Shown: positions 24,823-34,440, counted from the first letter of the stretch. The stretch: 64,000 nucleotides of DNA from CAXNKH01 sp049296795 (GCA_049296795.1 JBAQTC010000015.1:186001-250000), one strand, 5' to 3'. The notes: a model not told the origin generated them from the letters alone. Numbers and translations: made by a program.

Positions 24823-26400
24823 ATGAGATTGACTGCGGCAGAGCGCCAACTTGGCTCGATTCTCCAACGTTTTGGCTGGCTGGTGTCAGTCATGTTGTTA
24901 GGTTTCGTCGCCCTATTTTCCTGGCAAACCTGGCTGGTGGTGAAGCGCGATCGGCTCACCGAATTGAAGTCGGTGGTGGAACTCGGAGAAAAAACGGTTG
25001 ACCTTTATTTTGGCAAGATGGGTCTTGCCCTGCAAAACCTGAGCCTGCAATTGGTCGATGCCGGTCCATTGACGGATCCCAAACGCAGCCATCTTCTGCT
25101 CAAACGTTTCCACCAAAGCCATTCTGAATTGCTCAACGTCAAGCTAACCCGACCTGATGGGGCGGTCTTGCTCAGTGCGATTCAAGAACCCGAATTAACG
25201 CCACATGGATTGGACGAGGTACCCGCCTCAATGGCGATACCGGCGACAAAACACAGTGAATCGGCTGTTCAGCTGGGGCGTCCCTTATCGAGCCAATTGT
25301 TAAAAACCTGGTTCGTTCCACTGAGTTACGAAATTAAGGACACATCTGGGCGACTGACCTACATTTTGATGGCGCAGTTCCCGGTCGATTTGCTGCAAAC
25401 CTTTTGGCGCGAAGCACCGATCACGCGCATCGCCACGATGGGGCTAGTGCGTGACGATGGATTTGTTTTGAGTCAATTTCCACAATCCAATTTTGGCGCG
25501 TTGGATCAGGTTTATGGCAAACCGACGCAAGGCGGTTTGATTGCCCAACTTAAGAGCAATGAATTTCCGGTGAAAGGTTCATTTGAAGGCCCTGGGAGCC
25601 TAGGCTCGGCGCAGTTGATGCAAGCTTATCGGCGATTGCAAAATTTCCCCATGACCTTGTTTGTATCTGTTCCTCTCACCCAAATTCAAGCTGCTTGGTG
25701 GCGACAGGTTCAGCTGCCCTATGTCTTGCTGAGCTTGTTGTACATCGGCGGCTGGGCGGTGTATCGGGTAACAAGACGCCGTCAGCATGCCTGGAGTCTG
25801 GAGCAAAAGCGAGTGGAAGAAGGCAAAATTCAGCAAACGTATTTCGACTCATTAACCGGTTTGCCAAATCGTCGGCTGTTGATGGATCGGCTCGATCAAG
25901 TTCTGAAATCTGCGCGCCGCATGGACCTGGTGAGTTCGCTGATGGTGCTTGACTTGGACCACTTCAAGAGTCTGAACGAAAGTCATGGTCATGCCGTGGG
26001 TGACGGTTTTCTAAGAGCTATGTCCCAGCGGTTGACGGATTCACTGCGCGAGATGGACACGGTGGCGCATCTGGGTGGTGACAAATTTGTGTTGTTGATA
26101 TCGGGCCAATCGATGGACTTGACAGCAGGCGCATTGCAAGCCCATGACGTGGCGAACAAAATACTGGGGCTTGTGGTCCAGCCTTTGACTCTGGAGGGGA
26201 TGCCCTGTATTTGCAGTTGCAGCATTGGCGTCAAGCTGGTGTCTGCTCAGGCACTCAGTTCGCGCGAATTGCTGCGCGATGCCGATACCGCCATGTACCG
26301 AGCCAAGATCAGTGGACGAAATCGTATCGTTTTCTTTGACACTGCTGCTGACTTGCCGATCCAGTTGGCGCAGGAAGACCAGCAAGCGGCCATGACTTAA
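24823..26400 (+). CDS. Membrane-anchored GGDEF-domain protein with altered GGDKF site
   Basis: The 525-residue protein has membrane helices at about 20-40 and about 295-315 around an extracytoplasmic sensor region, then a GGDEF domain starting at DSLTGLPNRRLLMDRL. The first metal site in LDLDHFKSLN is kept. The signature reads GGDKF (residues 418-422) instead of GGDEF, so Lys replaces a metal-binding Glu. The inhibitory-site motif R-E-M-D sits exactly five residues before it. There is no EAL domain. It may be a poor cyclase or a c-di-GMP receptor rather than a maker. AGGGAG precedes the ATG. It follows the pdh genes and runs into a small protein and prpE. Confidence 0.85.
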   Translation: MRLTAAERQLGSILQRFGWLVSVMLLGFVALFSWQTWLVVKRDRLTELKSVVELGEKTVDLYFGKMGLALQNLSLQLVDAGPLTDPKRSHLLLKRFHQSHSELLNVKLTRPDGAVLLSAIQEPELTPHGLDEVPASMAIPATKHSESAVQLGRPLSSQLLKTWFVPLSYEIKDTSGRLTYILMAQFPVDLLQTFWREAPITRIATMGLVRDDGFVLSQFPQSNFGALDQVYGKPTQGGLIAQLKSNEFPVKGSFEGPGSLGSAQLMQAYRRLQNFPMTLFVSVPLTQIQAAWWRQVQLPYVLLSLLYIGGWAVYRVTRRRQHAWSLEQKRVEEGKIQQTYFDSLTGLPNRRLLMDRLDQVLKSARRMDLVSSLMVLDLDHFKSLNESHGHAVGDGFLRAMSQRLTDSLREMDTVAHLGGDKFVLLISGQSMDLTAGALQAHDVANKILGLVVQPLTLEGMPCICSCSIGVKLVSAQALSSRELLRDADTAMYRAKISGRNRIVFFDTAADLPIQLAQEDQQAAMT

Positions 26401-26411
26401 GGAGAATACAC

Positions 26412-26603
26412 ATGAAATACGTGAATCGGATTGCGGCGGTATTGTTGGGCTTGATTGCCTTGTTGCAAGGGTTGCGTTTTTACTTGGGCTGGGAGGTGAC
26501 GGTCAACGGACTGGTCATTCCCCTTGGTGTCAGCGTCGTTGCTTTTCTCATCTGCGGCGTTTTGGCCCTGCTGCTTTGGCGTAATGATAAGAACAAACAA
26601 TGA
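26412..26603 (+). CDS. Small two-helix membrane protein of unknown function
   Basis: The 63-residue protein has two hydrophobic segments (about 7-25 and 34-57) separated by a short polar turn (YLGWEVTVNG), and a charged tail RNDKNKQ. An AAGGAG ribosome site stands nine bases before the ATG, so translation is well supported. It starts 11 bases after the GGDEF gene and its TGA overlaps the prpE ATG (ATGA), which ties it to both. It is not a recognised family to me; a membrane helper of the GGDEF protein is only a guess. Confidence 0.75.
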   Translation: MKYVNRIAAVLLGLIALLQGLRFYLGWEVTVNGLVIPLGVSVVAFLICGVLALLLWRNDKNKQ

Positions 26604-28501
26604 CAAATTATGCGGATTTTTACCGTCAATCGATTGAGCATCCCGATGTTTTTTGGGCCGAGCAGGCCAAGCTGATTGATTGGCAGCAAGCGCCGCAGCA
26701 GATCTGTGATTACAGTTGCCCGCCTTTTGCCCGGTGGTTTGTCGGTGGGACCACCAATCTGTGCCACAACGCGGTGGACCGGCATCTGTTGGACCGGGGT
26801 GCACAGACGGCCCTGATTGCCGTCAGCACGGAAACCGATCAGGAACATAGTTACAGTTTTTCGCAGTTGCACGTCGAAGTACAAACCATGGCGGCATGCT
26901 TGTTGGCCCTGGGTGTGAAAAAAGGCGATCGCGTATTGATCTATATGCCCATGATTGCCGAGGCGGCATTTGCCATGCTGGCCTGTGCCCGTATCGGTGC
27001 TATTCATTGTGTGGTGTTTGGTGGCTTCGCTTCGGCTGCGCTGGCGTCGCGCATTGAGGATGCCGAACCCACGGTGGTGGTTAGTGCCGATGCCGGTTCA
27101 CGCAGTGGCAAGGTACTGGCTTACAAACCGCTGCTAGACAAGGCCATTTCCTTGTCCAGCCACAAACCAACGGCGCTGTTGCTGGTTGATCGTCAGCTTG
27201 CCCCCATGGAATTGGTCAACGGGCGCGACCATCTTTGGAGCGCCATGCGCCAGCAATACCAAAATGTCCAAGTGCCCTGTGTTTGGCTGGCTGCGACCGA
27301 TCCCAGTTATACCCTTTACACCTCGGGTACGACCGGCCAGCCCAAAGGCGTTCAGCGCGACACCGGGGGTTATGCCGTAGCCTTGGCTGCGAGCATGAAA
27401 TATATTTTCGAAGGGCGAGCCGGAGAGAGCTTTTTTTCGACCAGTGATATTGGCTGGGTGGTCGGTCACAGTTACATTGTTTATGGACCCTTGATTGCTG
27501 GCATGGCCACCATCATGTACGAGGGGCTGCCGACCCGGCCTGATGCGGCCATTTGGTGGCGGCTGGTGGAGCAATACCGGGTGACACGCATGTTCACGGC
27601 ACCGACAGCAGTCAGAGTGCTTAAGAAGCAGGATCCTGAGCTGCTGCGCCGTCACGATATTTCCAGTCTTAAAGCCCTGTACTTGGCCGGAGAGCCGCTG
27701 GATCAACCCACGGCGCAATGGATCAGCGATGCATTAGCGGTTCCCATCATTGACAACTACTGGCAAACTGAAACAGGCTGGCCGATCCTGACCCTGGCCA
27801 ATGGTGTAGCTGCGGCCATCAGCCGCTTTGGCAGTCCTGGTGTGGCCATGTATGGCTATGACGTCAAACTGATTGATGAAAACACCGGCGAAGAACTGAG
27901 CGAACCGGATAAAAAGGGTGTCCTGACCTTGGGTGGACCGCTGCCCCCGGGCTGTATGCAGACGGTGTGGCGCGATGACGCGCGCTTTGTGAACACCTAC
28001 TGGTCACCCTCGAATGGTCAGTTGCGTTACAACACGTTTGATTGGGGCATCCGAGATAAAGATGGTTATTACTTTATTTTGGGCCGAACTGACGACGTGA
28101 TCAATGTGGCGGGACATCGCCTGGGCACACGAGAAATCGAGGAAAGCATTTCGGCTCATCCCAATGTGGCCGAAGTTGCCGTGGTCGGTGTGGCCGATGC
28201 ACTCAAAGGCCAGGTGGCACTGGCATTTGCCGTCATCAAAGACACTCGTGGCCTAGAAGACCAACCGGCAAAACTCCGGCTCGAGGGTGAAGTGATGCGC
28301 CGGGTTGAGGATTCCTTGGGCGCGCTGGCGCGACCGGCACGGGTTCGGTTCGTCACTGCCTTGCCCAAAACACGCAGCGGTAAGATGCTGCGCCGTGCCA
28401 TCCAGGCGGTATGCGAGGGACGGGACCCAGGCGACCTGAGCACGATCGAGGATCCATCGGCCTTGCAGCAAATCAGGGATTTGCTTTCGGTGGCACAATA
28501 G
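26600..28501 (+). CDS. prpE: Propionyl-CoA synthetase
   Basis: The 633-residue acyl-adenylate-forming enzyme activates propionate (or acetate) with ATP and CoA. The AMP-binding loop TSGTTGQPKGVQRDTGGY has the QRDTGGY extension typical of PrpE, and the C-terminal catalytic Lys is in TRSGKMLRRAI. Length is normal. The start overlaps the small membrane-protein stop by four bases. No methylcitrate-cycle genes (prpB, prpC) are nearby, so the acyl-CoA product must feed another pathway or genes elsewhere. Confidence 0.93.
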   Translation: MTNYADFYRQSIEHPDVFWAEQAKLIDWQQAPQQICDYSCPPFARWFVGGTTNLCHNAVDRHLLDRGAQTALIAVSTETDQEHSYSFSQLHVEVQTMAACLLALGVKKGDRVLIYMPMIAEAAFAMLACARIGAIHCVVFGGFASAALASRIEDAEPTVVVSADAGSRSGKVLAYKPLLDKAISLSSHKPTALLLVDRQLAPMELVNGRDHLWSAMRQQYQNVQVPCVWLAATDPSYTLYTSGTTGQPKGVQRDTGGYAVALAASMKYIFEGRAGESFFSTSDIGWVVGHSYIVYGPLIAGMATIMYEGLPTRPDAAIWWRLVEQYRVTRMFTAPTAVRVLKKQDPELLRRHDISSLKALYLAGEPLDQPTAQWISDALAVPIIDNYWQTETGWPILTLANGVAAAISRFGSPGVAMYGYDVKLIDENTGEELSEPDKKGVLTLGGPLPPGCMQTVWRDDARFVNTYWSPSNGQLRYNTFDWGIRDKDGYYFILGRTDDVINVAGHRLGTREIEESISAHPNVAEVAVVGVADALKGQVALAFAVIKDTRGLEDQPAKLRLEGEVMRRVEDSLGALARPARVRFVTALPKTRSGKMLRRAIQAVCEGRDPGDLSTIEDPSALQQIRDLLSVAQ

Positions 28502-28573
28502 CGTGCGTCTTCGAGTCAATCTGGACGTTTAACGCATTCGCCTATCGGTCAAGCCGAGAAGCGAAAGGTACTT

Positions 28574-28599
28574 AACCAACTTGGTTTCCCACAGGGAAA
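28574..28599 (+). promoter_or_regulatory. Two adjacent palindromes in the sucA leader
   Basis: AACCAA-C-TTGGTT (28574-28586) and TTTCCC-ACA-GGGAAA (28585-28599) are perfect dyads that share two bases, so as RNA only one can fold fully at a time. They end 16 bases before the sucA ATG, next to its GGAG ribosome site at 28602. They could be an operator or a translation-control switch. Confidence 0.4.
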
Positions 28600-28615
28600 T
28601 GGAGATTAGCGCATC

Positions 28616-31504
28616 ATGAGTTCATCTATGCCCCAAGGGGTGCCCTCGTCTGTTTACCAGACTTATCAAGGCAATACCCATCTGTTTGGTGCGAATGCAC
28701 CCTACGTCGAAGAGCTTTACGAGAACTACCTGGCTAACCCGGGCAGCGTTCCTGACAACTGGCGTGATTACTTTGATGCGCTACAGAATGTTCCCGCTGT
28801 CGATGGCAGCAATGCCCGTGATGTACCGCACCAGCCCGTGATCAATGCGTTTGCCGAGCGTGCCAAGCAAGGCGGAACCAAGGTGGTGGTGGCCAGTGCT
28901 GATCTGGAAATGGGTAGAAAGAGAACCGCTGTTCAACAGTTGATTGCGGCTTATCGCAATGTGGGTGCACGTTGGGCTGATTTGGATCCGCTCAAGCGCG
29001 CTGAAAGGCCTGCGATTCCTGAGCTCGAGCCTTCTTTTTATGGCTTTACTGATGCCGATCAGGAAACGGTGTTCAACATCAGCAACACCTTCTTTGGCAA
29101 AGACACCATGAGTTTGCGCGAGCTGCTCAACGCCTTGCATGAAACCTATTGCGGGACGGTGGGTACTGAGTACATGTACATCACCGACCAGAATCAGAAG
29201 CGTTGGTGGCAGCAAAAACTCGAGACCATCAGAAGCAAACCCCAATTTAATTCAGAGAAGAAAAAACACATTCTTGGGCGCTTGACGGCGGCTGAGGGGC
29301 TGGAGCGCTTCTTGCACACCAAGTTCGTTGGCCAGAAACGTTTTTCTCTGGAAGGCGGCGAAAGTTTTATTGCGTGCATGGACGAGCTGATCAATCTTGC
29401 TGGCATCAAGGGCGTGCAGGAAATTGTGATTGGCATGGCGCACCGGGGCCGGCTCAATGTGTTGGTCAACTCCATGGGTAAGTTGCCGGCTGATCTGTTT
29501 GCCGAGTTTGACCATACGGCACCGGAAGAGTTGCCCAGTGGCGATGTCAAATACCACCAGGGCTTTAGCTCGGATGTATCAACAGCAGGTGGTCCGGTCC
29601 ATCTGGCTTTGGCTTTTAATCCCTCTCACTTGGAAATCGTCAACCCGGTGGTTGAAGGTTCAGTCCGGGCCCGCATGGATCGACGCGCAGACCCACATGG
29701 AAAACAGGTGTTGCCGGTACTGGTTCACGGCGATGCGGCTTTTGCGGGTCAGGGCGTGGTCATGGAAACCCTGGCCTTGGCCGAAACCCGGGGTTATTAC
29801 ACCGGCGGTACGGTCCATATCGTGATCAATAACCAGATTGGTTTCACCACCAGTGATCCGCGCGACAGTCGCTCCACCCTGTACTGCACCGACATCGTGA
29901 AAATGATCGAGTCACCGGTGCTGCACGTCAACGGGGACGACCCCGAAGCGGTGGTGCTAGCGACCCAGTTGGCGCTTGAGTTCCGCATGGAATTCCGCAA
30001 GGACGTGGTGGTTGACATCATTTGTTTCCGCAAACTCGGTCATAACGAGCAGGACACGCCTTCGCTGACTCAGCCGCTGATGTACAAGAAAATCGCTCAG
30101 CATCCTGGAACCCGTAAGCTGTACGCCGACAAGCTCGCGGCCCAAGGTCTGGGCGAGTCGCTCGGGGCTGATATGGCCAAAGCCTACCGCGCAGCGATGG
30201 ATGAAGGCCGGCATACCGTGGATCCGGTGCTGACCAACTTCAAAAGCAAATTTGTAGTCGATTGGTCGCCTTATCTCGGCAAAAAATGGACTGATGTCGG
30301 CGATACAGCCATTCCGTTGTCGGAGTGGAAGCGTCTGGCTGAAAAAATCAGCACTATTCCCGCCAGCGTGACACCACACGCCCTGGTTCGCAAGGTCTAT
30401 GACGATCGTGCAGCCATGGGCCGGGGCGAGATCCCCGTCGATTGGGGCATGGGCGAGCACATGGCTTTTGCCTCGCTGCTGGCCAGTGGATTTCCGGTAC
30501 GCCTGTCAGGTGAAGATTGCGGTCGCGGCACATTCACCCATAGGCATGCTGTGATCCATGACCAGAGTCGTGAAAAATGGGACACTGGTACCTACGTCCC
30601 GTTGCAAAACGTGGCTGAGAATCAAGCACCGTTTGTAGTAATCGACTCCATCCTGTCGGAAGAAGCGGTGCTCGGTTTTGAGTATGGTTATGCGTCCAAT
30701 GACCCCAACACGTTGGTGATCTGGGAAGGACAATTTGGTGATTTTGTTAATGGTGCACAGGTCGTGATTGACCAGTTCATTGCTTCGGGTGAAGTCAAGT
30801 GGGGCCGGGTCAACGGACTGACCTTGATGTTGCCGCATGGCTACGAAGGCCAAGGCCCGGAGCACAGTTCGGCACGGCTTGAGCGCTTTATGCAGCTCAG
30901 TGCGGATACCAATATGCAAGTGGTCCAACCGACAACGGCCAGTCAAATTTTCCATTTGCTGCGCCGCCAGATGGTGCGTAATCTGCGCAAACCATTGATC
31001 ATCTTGACGCCCAAATCCTTGCTGCGAAACAAAGATGCGGCATCGCCGCTATCGGAGTTCACAAAAGGCTCGTTTCAGACCATCATTCCAGAGCAAAAAG
31101 AACTCAAAGCCGACAAGGTCAAGCGCATGCTGGTTTGCTCGGGCAAGGTGTATTACGACTTGGTCAAGAAGCGTGAAGAAAAAGGATCGGACGATGTGGC
31201 GATCATTCGGGTTGAGCAGTTGTACCCTTTCCCACACAAAGCTTTTGCCAACGAAATCAAGAAATATCCGAACCTGACCGATTTGGTGTGGTGTCAGGAC
31301 GAGCCGCAAAACCAGGGTGCCTGGTTCTTCGTTCAGCACTACATCCAGGAGAACATGGTTGAAGGTCAAAAAATAGCTTACTCCGGACGAGCCGCTTCTG
31401 CCTCACCTGCTGTGGGCTATTCACATCTGCATCAAGAGCAACAAAAAGCCTTGGTTGATGGTGCTTTTGGCAAGCTCAAGGGCTTGATCGTGAGCAGGTC
31501 CTGA
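28616..31504 (+). CDS. sucA: 2-oxoglutarate dehydrogenase E1 component
   Basis: This 962-residue thiamine diphosphate enzyme decarboxylates 2-oxoglutarate in the TCA cycle. It begins with the family's YLFGANAPYVEELYENYL-like segment (here THLFGANAPYVEELYENYL) and PGSVPDNWRDYF, which bind E2. It carries MAHRGRLNVL near residue 275 and GDAAFAGQGVVMETL. Length is slightly above the E. coli protein, as usual in this order. It heads sucA-sucB-lpd. Palindromes lie in its leader. Confidence 0.98.
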   Translation: MSSSMPQGVPSSVYQTYQGNTHLFGANAPYVEELYENYLANPGSVPDNWRDYFDALQNVPAVDGSNARDVPHQPVINAFAERAKQGGTKVVVASADLEMGRKRTAVQQLIAAYRNVGARWADLDPLKRAERPAIPELEPSFYGFTDADQETVFNISNTFFGKDTMSLRELLNALHETYCGTVGTEYMYITDQNQKRWWQQKLETIRSKPQFNSEKKKHILGRLTAAEGLERFLHTKFVGQKRFSLEGGESFIACMDELINLAGIKGVQEIVIGMAHRGRLNVLVNSMGKLPADLFAEFDHTAPEELPSGDVKYHQGFSSDVSTAGGPVHLALAFNPSHLEIVNPVVEGSVRARMDRRADPHGKQVLPVLVHGDAAFAGQGVVMETLALAETRGYYTGGTVHIVINNQIGFTTSDPRDSRSTLYCTDIVKMIESPVLHVNGDDPEAVVLATQLALEFRMEFRKDVVVDIICFRKLGHNEQDTPSLTQPLMYKKIAQHPGTRKLYADKLAAQGLGESLGADMAKAYRAAMDEGRHTVDPVLTNFKSKFVVDWSPYLGKKWTDVGDTAIPLSEWKRLAEKISTIPASVTPHALVRKVYDDRAAMGRGEIPVDWGMGEHMAFASLLASGFPVRLSGEDCGRGTFTHRHAVIHDQSREKWDTGTYVPLQNVAENQAPFVVIDSILSEEAVLGFEYGYASNDPNTLVIWEGQFGDFVNGAQVVIDQFIASGEVKWGRVNGLTLMLPHGYEGQGPEHSSARLERFMQLSADTNMQVVQPTTASQIFHLLRRQMVRNLRKPLIILTPKSLLRNKDAASPLSEFTKGSFQTIIPEQKELKADKVKRMLVCSGKVYYDLVKKREEKGSDDVAIIRVEQLYPFPHKAFANEIKKYPNLTDLVWCQDEPQNQGAWFFVQHYIQENMVEGQKIAYSGRAASASPAVGYSHLHQEQQKALVDGAFGKLKGLIVSRS

Positions 31505-31601
31505 TCCCCGCTGGATTTATCACAGAAACTTTGCCCCGCAAGATTAATCCTTGAGTCGAGAGCCACAGCAAGTGCTGCCTCGCAAACCAGAAAGAATGAA
31601 T

Positions 31602-32843
31602 ATGGCTATCGTAGAAGTAAAAGTTCCTCAGTTGTCTGAATCAGTGGCTGAGGCCACCCTCTTGGCCTGGAAAAAGAAGGTCGGTGAGTATGTCGAGATG
31701 GATGAAATCTTGATTGACGTTGAAACCGATAAAGTTGTGCTTGAAGTGCCGGCGCCTGCCGCTGGCGTATTGAGCGAGCTGGTGGTAGGCGACGGTGCGA
31801 CAGTACTGGCTGAACAGTTGATTGCCCGGATTGACACGCAGGCTAAAGTCAGCCCGGCAGCACCGCTGGCCACAGCGGCCACAGCTGCAGTAGCCACAGC
31901 AGAGGTTGCTATCGTAGCCGTAGCAAGCAAAGCGGGTATTGCCATGCCGGCAGCAGCCAAACTGATGGCTGATCATCAACTCGCTGCCGGCTCGGTGAGC
32001 GGAACAGGGCGTGACGGTCGCATCACCAAAGGCGATGTCCTTGCCAGCGTGGCAACAGCTGCCAAACCACAAGCTGCGCAGCCCAGTGTCGCGCCAGCTG
32101 CGGTATTGCCTCAAGTGGCTGTCCGCACGGCGTCTTTGGGCGATCGACCCGAACAACGCGTTGCAATGAGCCGGCTGCGGGCCAGAGTGGCCGAGCGTTT
32201 GCTGCAATCTCAATCGAGCAACGCCATCCTGACGACTTTTAATGAAGTCAATATGGCGCCGGTGATTGAAATGCGAAAACGGTTCCAGGATAAGTTTGAA
32301 AAAGAGCATGGGGTCAAGATTGGTTTCATGAGCTTCTTCGTGAAAGCTGCCGTCCATGCCCTGAAAAAATACCCAGTTCTCAACGCCAGTGTGGACGGCA
32401 ACGACATTGTTTATCACGGTTACTTTGATATCGGCATCGCCGTCGGGTCGCCGCGTGGACTGGTCGTTCCGATCCTGCGCAACGCTGATCAGATGAGCTT
32501 TGCCGAGATCGAAAAGAAGATTGCGGAGTACGGGGCTAAGGCGCGGGACGGCAAGCTCGGCATTGAGGAAATGACGGGCGGTACTTTCTCGATCTCCAAT
32601 GGCGGCGTGTTCGGCTCCATGCTGTCGACACCCATCATCAACCCGCCGCAAAGTGCGATTCTGGGCGTGCACGCTACCAAAGACCGGGCTGTTGTTGAAA
32701 ACGGTCAAGTCGTGGTGCGTCCCATCAATTACTTGGCCATGAGCTACGACCATCGCATCATCGATGGTCGTGAAGCGGTGTTGGGGCTGGTGGCAATGAA
32801 AGAGGCGCTGGAAGACCCAGCCCGGCTGCTGTTTGATATCTGA
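31602..32843 (+). CDS. sucB: Dihydrolipoamide succinyltransferase, E2 of 2-oxoglutarate dehydrogenase
   Basis: The 413-residue protein has a lipoyl domain with K44 in ETDKVVLEVP, an Ala-rich linker, an E1/E3-binding domain (MPAAAKLMADHQLAAGSVSG) and a catalytic domain with SYDHRIIDGREAV. It moves succinyl groups to CoA. ATG 31602 is chosen because MAIVEVKVPQLSESVAEATL is the conserved N terminus; an ATG at 31596 would add two residues. It follows sucA by 97 bases and precedes lpd. Confidence 0.97.
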   Translation: MAIVEVKVPQLSESVAEATLLAWKKKVGEYVEMDEILIDVETDKVVLEVPAPAAGVLSELVVGDGATVLAEQLIARIDTQAKVSPAAPLATAATAAVATAEVAIVAVASKAGIAMPAAAKLMADHQLAAGSVSGTGRDGRITKGDVLASVATAAKPQAAQPSVAPAAVLPQVAVRTASLGDRPEQRVAMSRLRARVAERLLQSQSSNAILTTFNEVNMAPVIEMRKRFQDKFEKEHGVKIGFMSFFVKAAVHALKKYPVLNASVDGNDIVYHGYFDIGIAVGSPRGLVVPILRNADQMSFAEIEKKIAEYGAKARDGKLGIEEMTGGTFSISNGGVFGSMLSTPIINPPQSAILGVHATKDRAVVENGQVVVRPINYLAMSYDHRIIDGREAVLGLVAMKEALEDPARLLFDI

Positions 32844-32863
32844 CATCAGCAGTAGGGTGAGTC

Positions 32864-32894
32864 ACAGCGCCGCAGTCCCGTTGGGCTGCGCTGT
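32864..32894 (+). terminator. Hairpin between sucB and lpd
   Basis: ACAGCG-c-CGCAG (32864-32875) pairs with CTGCG-CTGT (32886-32894) around a ten-base loop, leaving one bulged C. There is no following T tract. In the middle of the sucA-sucB-lpd transcript it could balance the amount of E3 mRNA relative to E1 and E2. Confidence 0.4.
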
Positions 32895-32963
32895 ACTGGC
32901 TTGATTAGAAACAGCACGGCTTTTGACTCCGTCAGTAGCCACACTTTCAACGAAGGAAATCAC

Positions 32964-34391
32964 ATGGCTAAACAATTTGACGTGATCGTCATCGGTGCTG
33001 GCCCTGGCGGCTATATTGCCGCCATTCGAGCAGCACAACTCGGAATGAACGTCGCTTGTATCGATGAGTGGCGTAACAGCAAGGGCGGACCGGCCCTCGG
33101 CGGTACCTGTACCAACGTAGGCTGCATCCCATCCAAAGCTTTGCTTCAATCGTCAGAGCATTTCGACCATGCCAAGCATCACTTGGCTGACCATGGGATT
33201 ACGGCCAGCGATGTACAAATCGACCTGAGCAAGATGCTGGGCCGCAAGGACAAAGTGGTCAAGCAAAACAACGAAGGTATTTTGTACCTCTTCAAAAAGA
33301 ACAAGGTCAGTTTTTTCCATGGCCGCGGCTCTTTTGTCAGCGCGGTTGAAGGGGGCTATGAGATCAAGGTCACAGGGGCGAACGAGGATTCTTTGGTCGG
33401 CTCCCACATCATTGTGGCGACCGGTTCAAGCGCAAGGCCACTGGCGGGAGCGCCATTCGATGAAGTCAACATTCTGTCTAATGATGGCGCGCTGCGCTTG
33501 GCTGAACAGCCGAAGAAACTAGGCCTGATTGGTTCTGGCGTGATCGGCTTGGAGATGGGTTCGGTTTGGCGTCGATTAGGATCCGAAGTCACCATTCTCG
33601 AAGGTTTACCGACATTTTTGGGTGCGGTGGACCCGCAGATTGCCAAGGAAGCTCACAAAGCTTTCACGAAGCAAGGTTTGAAAATCGAGCTCGGCGTGCA
33701 AGTCGGAGCAATCAAGTCGGGCAAGAAGGGCGTCAGTATCGCTTACAGCAACGCCAAAGGAGAGGCTCAGTTACTCGAAGTTGACAAACTGATTATTTCT
33801 ATCGGCCGTATACCCAACACAACGGGTTTGAATGGGGCTGCTGTTGGCCTGCAGCTCGATGACAAAGGTGCGGTTGTGGTTGATGCATCGTGTAAAACTT
33901 CGTTGCCCCATGTTTGGGCCGTTGGTGATGTGGTGCGCGGACCGATGTTGGCGCACAAGGCCGAAGAAGAGGGCGTTGCTGTTGCTGAGCGCATTGCTGG
34001 TCAGCATGGCCATGTCAATTTCAACACCATTCCCTGGGTCATCTATACCAACCCGGAAATTGCCTGGGTTGGACAAACCGAAACCCAGCTCAAGGCGCAG
34101 GCGCGTGATTACAAGGTTGGCACATTTCCGTTCCTGGCCAATGGCCGGGCTCGTGCATTGGGCGACACCACCGGTATGGTCAAGATGCTGGCGGATGCCA
34201 CAACCGATGAAATTTTAGGCGTTCACATTGTCGGCCCCATGGCCAGTGAGTTGATTTCAGAATGTGTCGTGGCCATGGAATTCAAGGCCAGCAGTGAGGA
34301 CATTGCCCGGATTTGCCATGCCCATCCTTCACTGAGCGAAGCGACCAAGGAAGCGGCGCTGGCCGTAGATCAACGATGCTTGAATTTCTAA
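32964..34391 (+). CDS. lpd: Dihydrolipoyl dehydrogenase (E3) of 2-oxoglutarate dehydrogenase
   Basis: This 475-residue flavoprotein has FAD motif VIVIGAGPGGYIAAIRAA, redox disulfide GGTCTNVGCIPSK, the central NAD-binding GSGVIGLEMGSVWRRLG, and the C-terminal HAHPSLSEA with catalytic His-Glu. It lacks the N-terminal lipoyl domain of LpdA at 22880, so the genome has at least two E3 types. ATG 32964 is supported by AAGGA seven bases upstream and by homology. It is followed after 49 bases by zapE. Confidence 0.97.
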   Translation: MAKQFDVIVIGAGPGGYIAAIRAAQLGMNVACIDEWRNSKGGPALGGTCTNVGCIPSKALLQSSEHFDHAKHHLADHGITASDVQIDLSKMLGRKDKVVKQNNEGILYLFKKNKVSFFHGRGSFVSAVEGGYEIKVTGANEDSLVGSHIIVATGSSARPLAGAPFDEVNILSNDGALRLAEQPKKLGLIGSGVIGLEMGSVWRRLGSEVTILEGLPTFLGAVDPQIAKEAHKAFTKQGLKIELGVQVGAIKSGKKGVSIAYSNAKGEAQLLEVDKLIISIGRIPNTTGLNGAAVGLQLDDKGAVVVDASCKTSLPHVWAVGDVVRGPMLAHKAEEEGVAVAERIAGQHGHVNFNTIPWVIYTNPEIAWVGQTETQLKAQARDYKVGTFPFLANGRARALGDTTGMVKMLADATTDEILGVHIVGPMASELISECVVAMEFKASSEDIARICHAHPSLSEATKEAALAVDQRCLNF

Positions 34392-34440
34392 TGACCGGGC
34401 TTAACCCTTGAAGTCGCCTGTATGAACCGCAGCAGCCACG

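Noticed and set aside
31641..32846. 401-codon open frame on the minus strand across sucB
   Set aside because: It lies fully antisense to a certain E2 gene, has no family features, and is a composition shadow of the coding strand.
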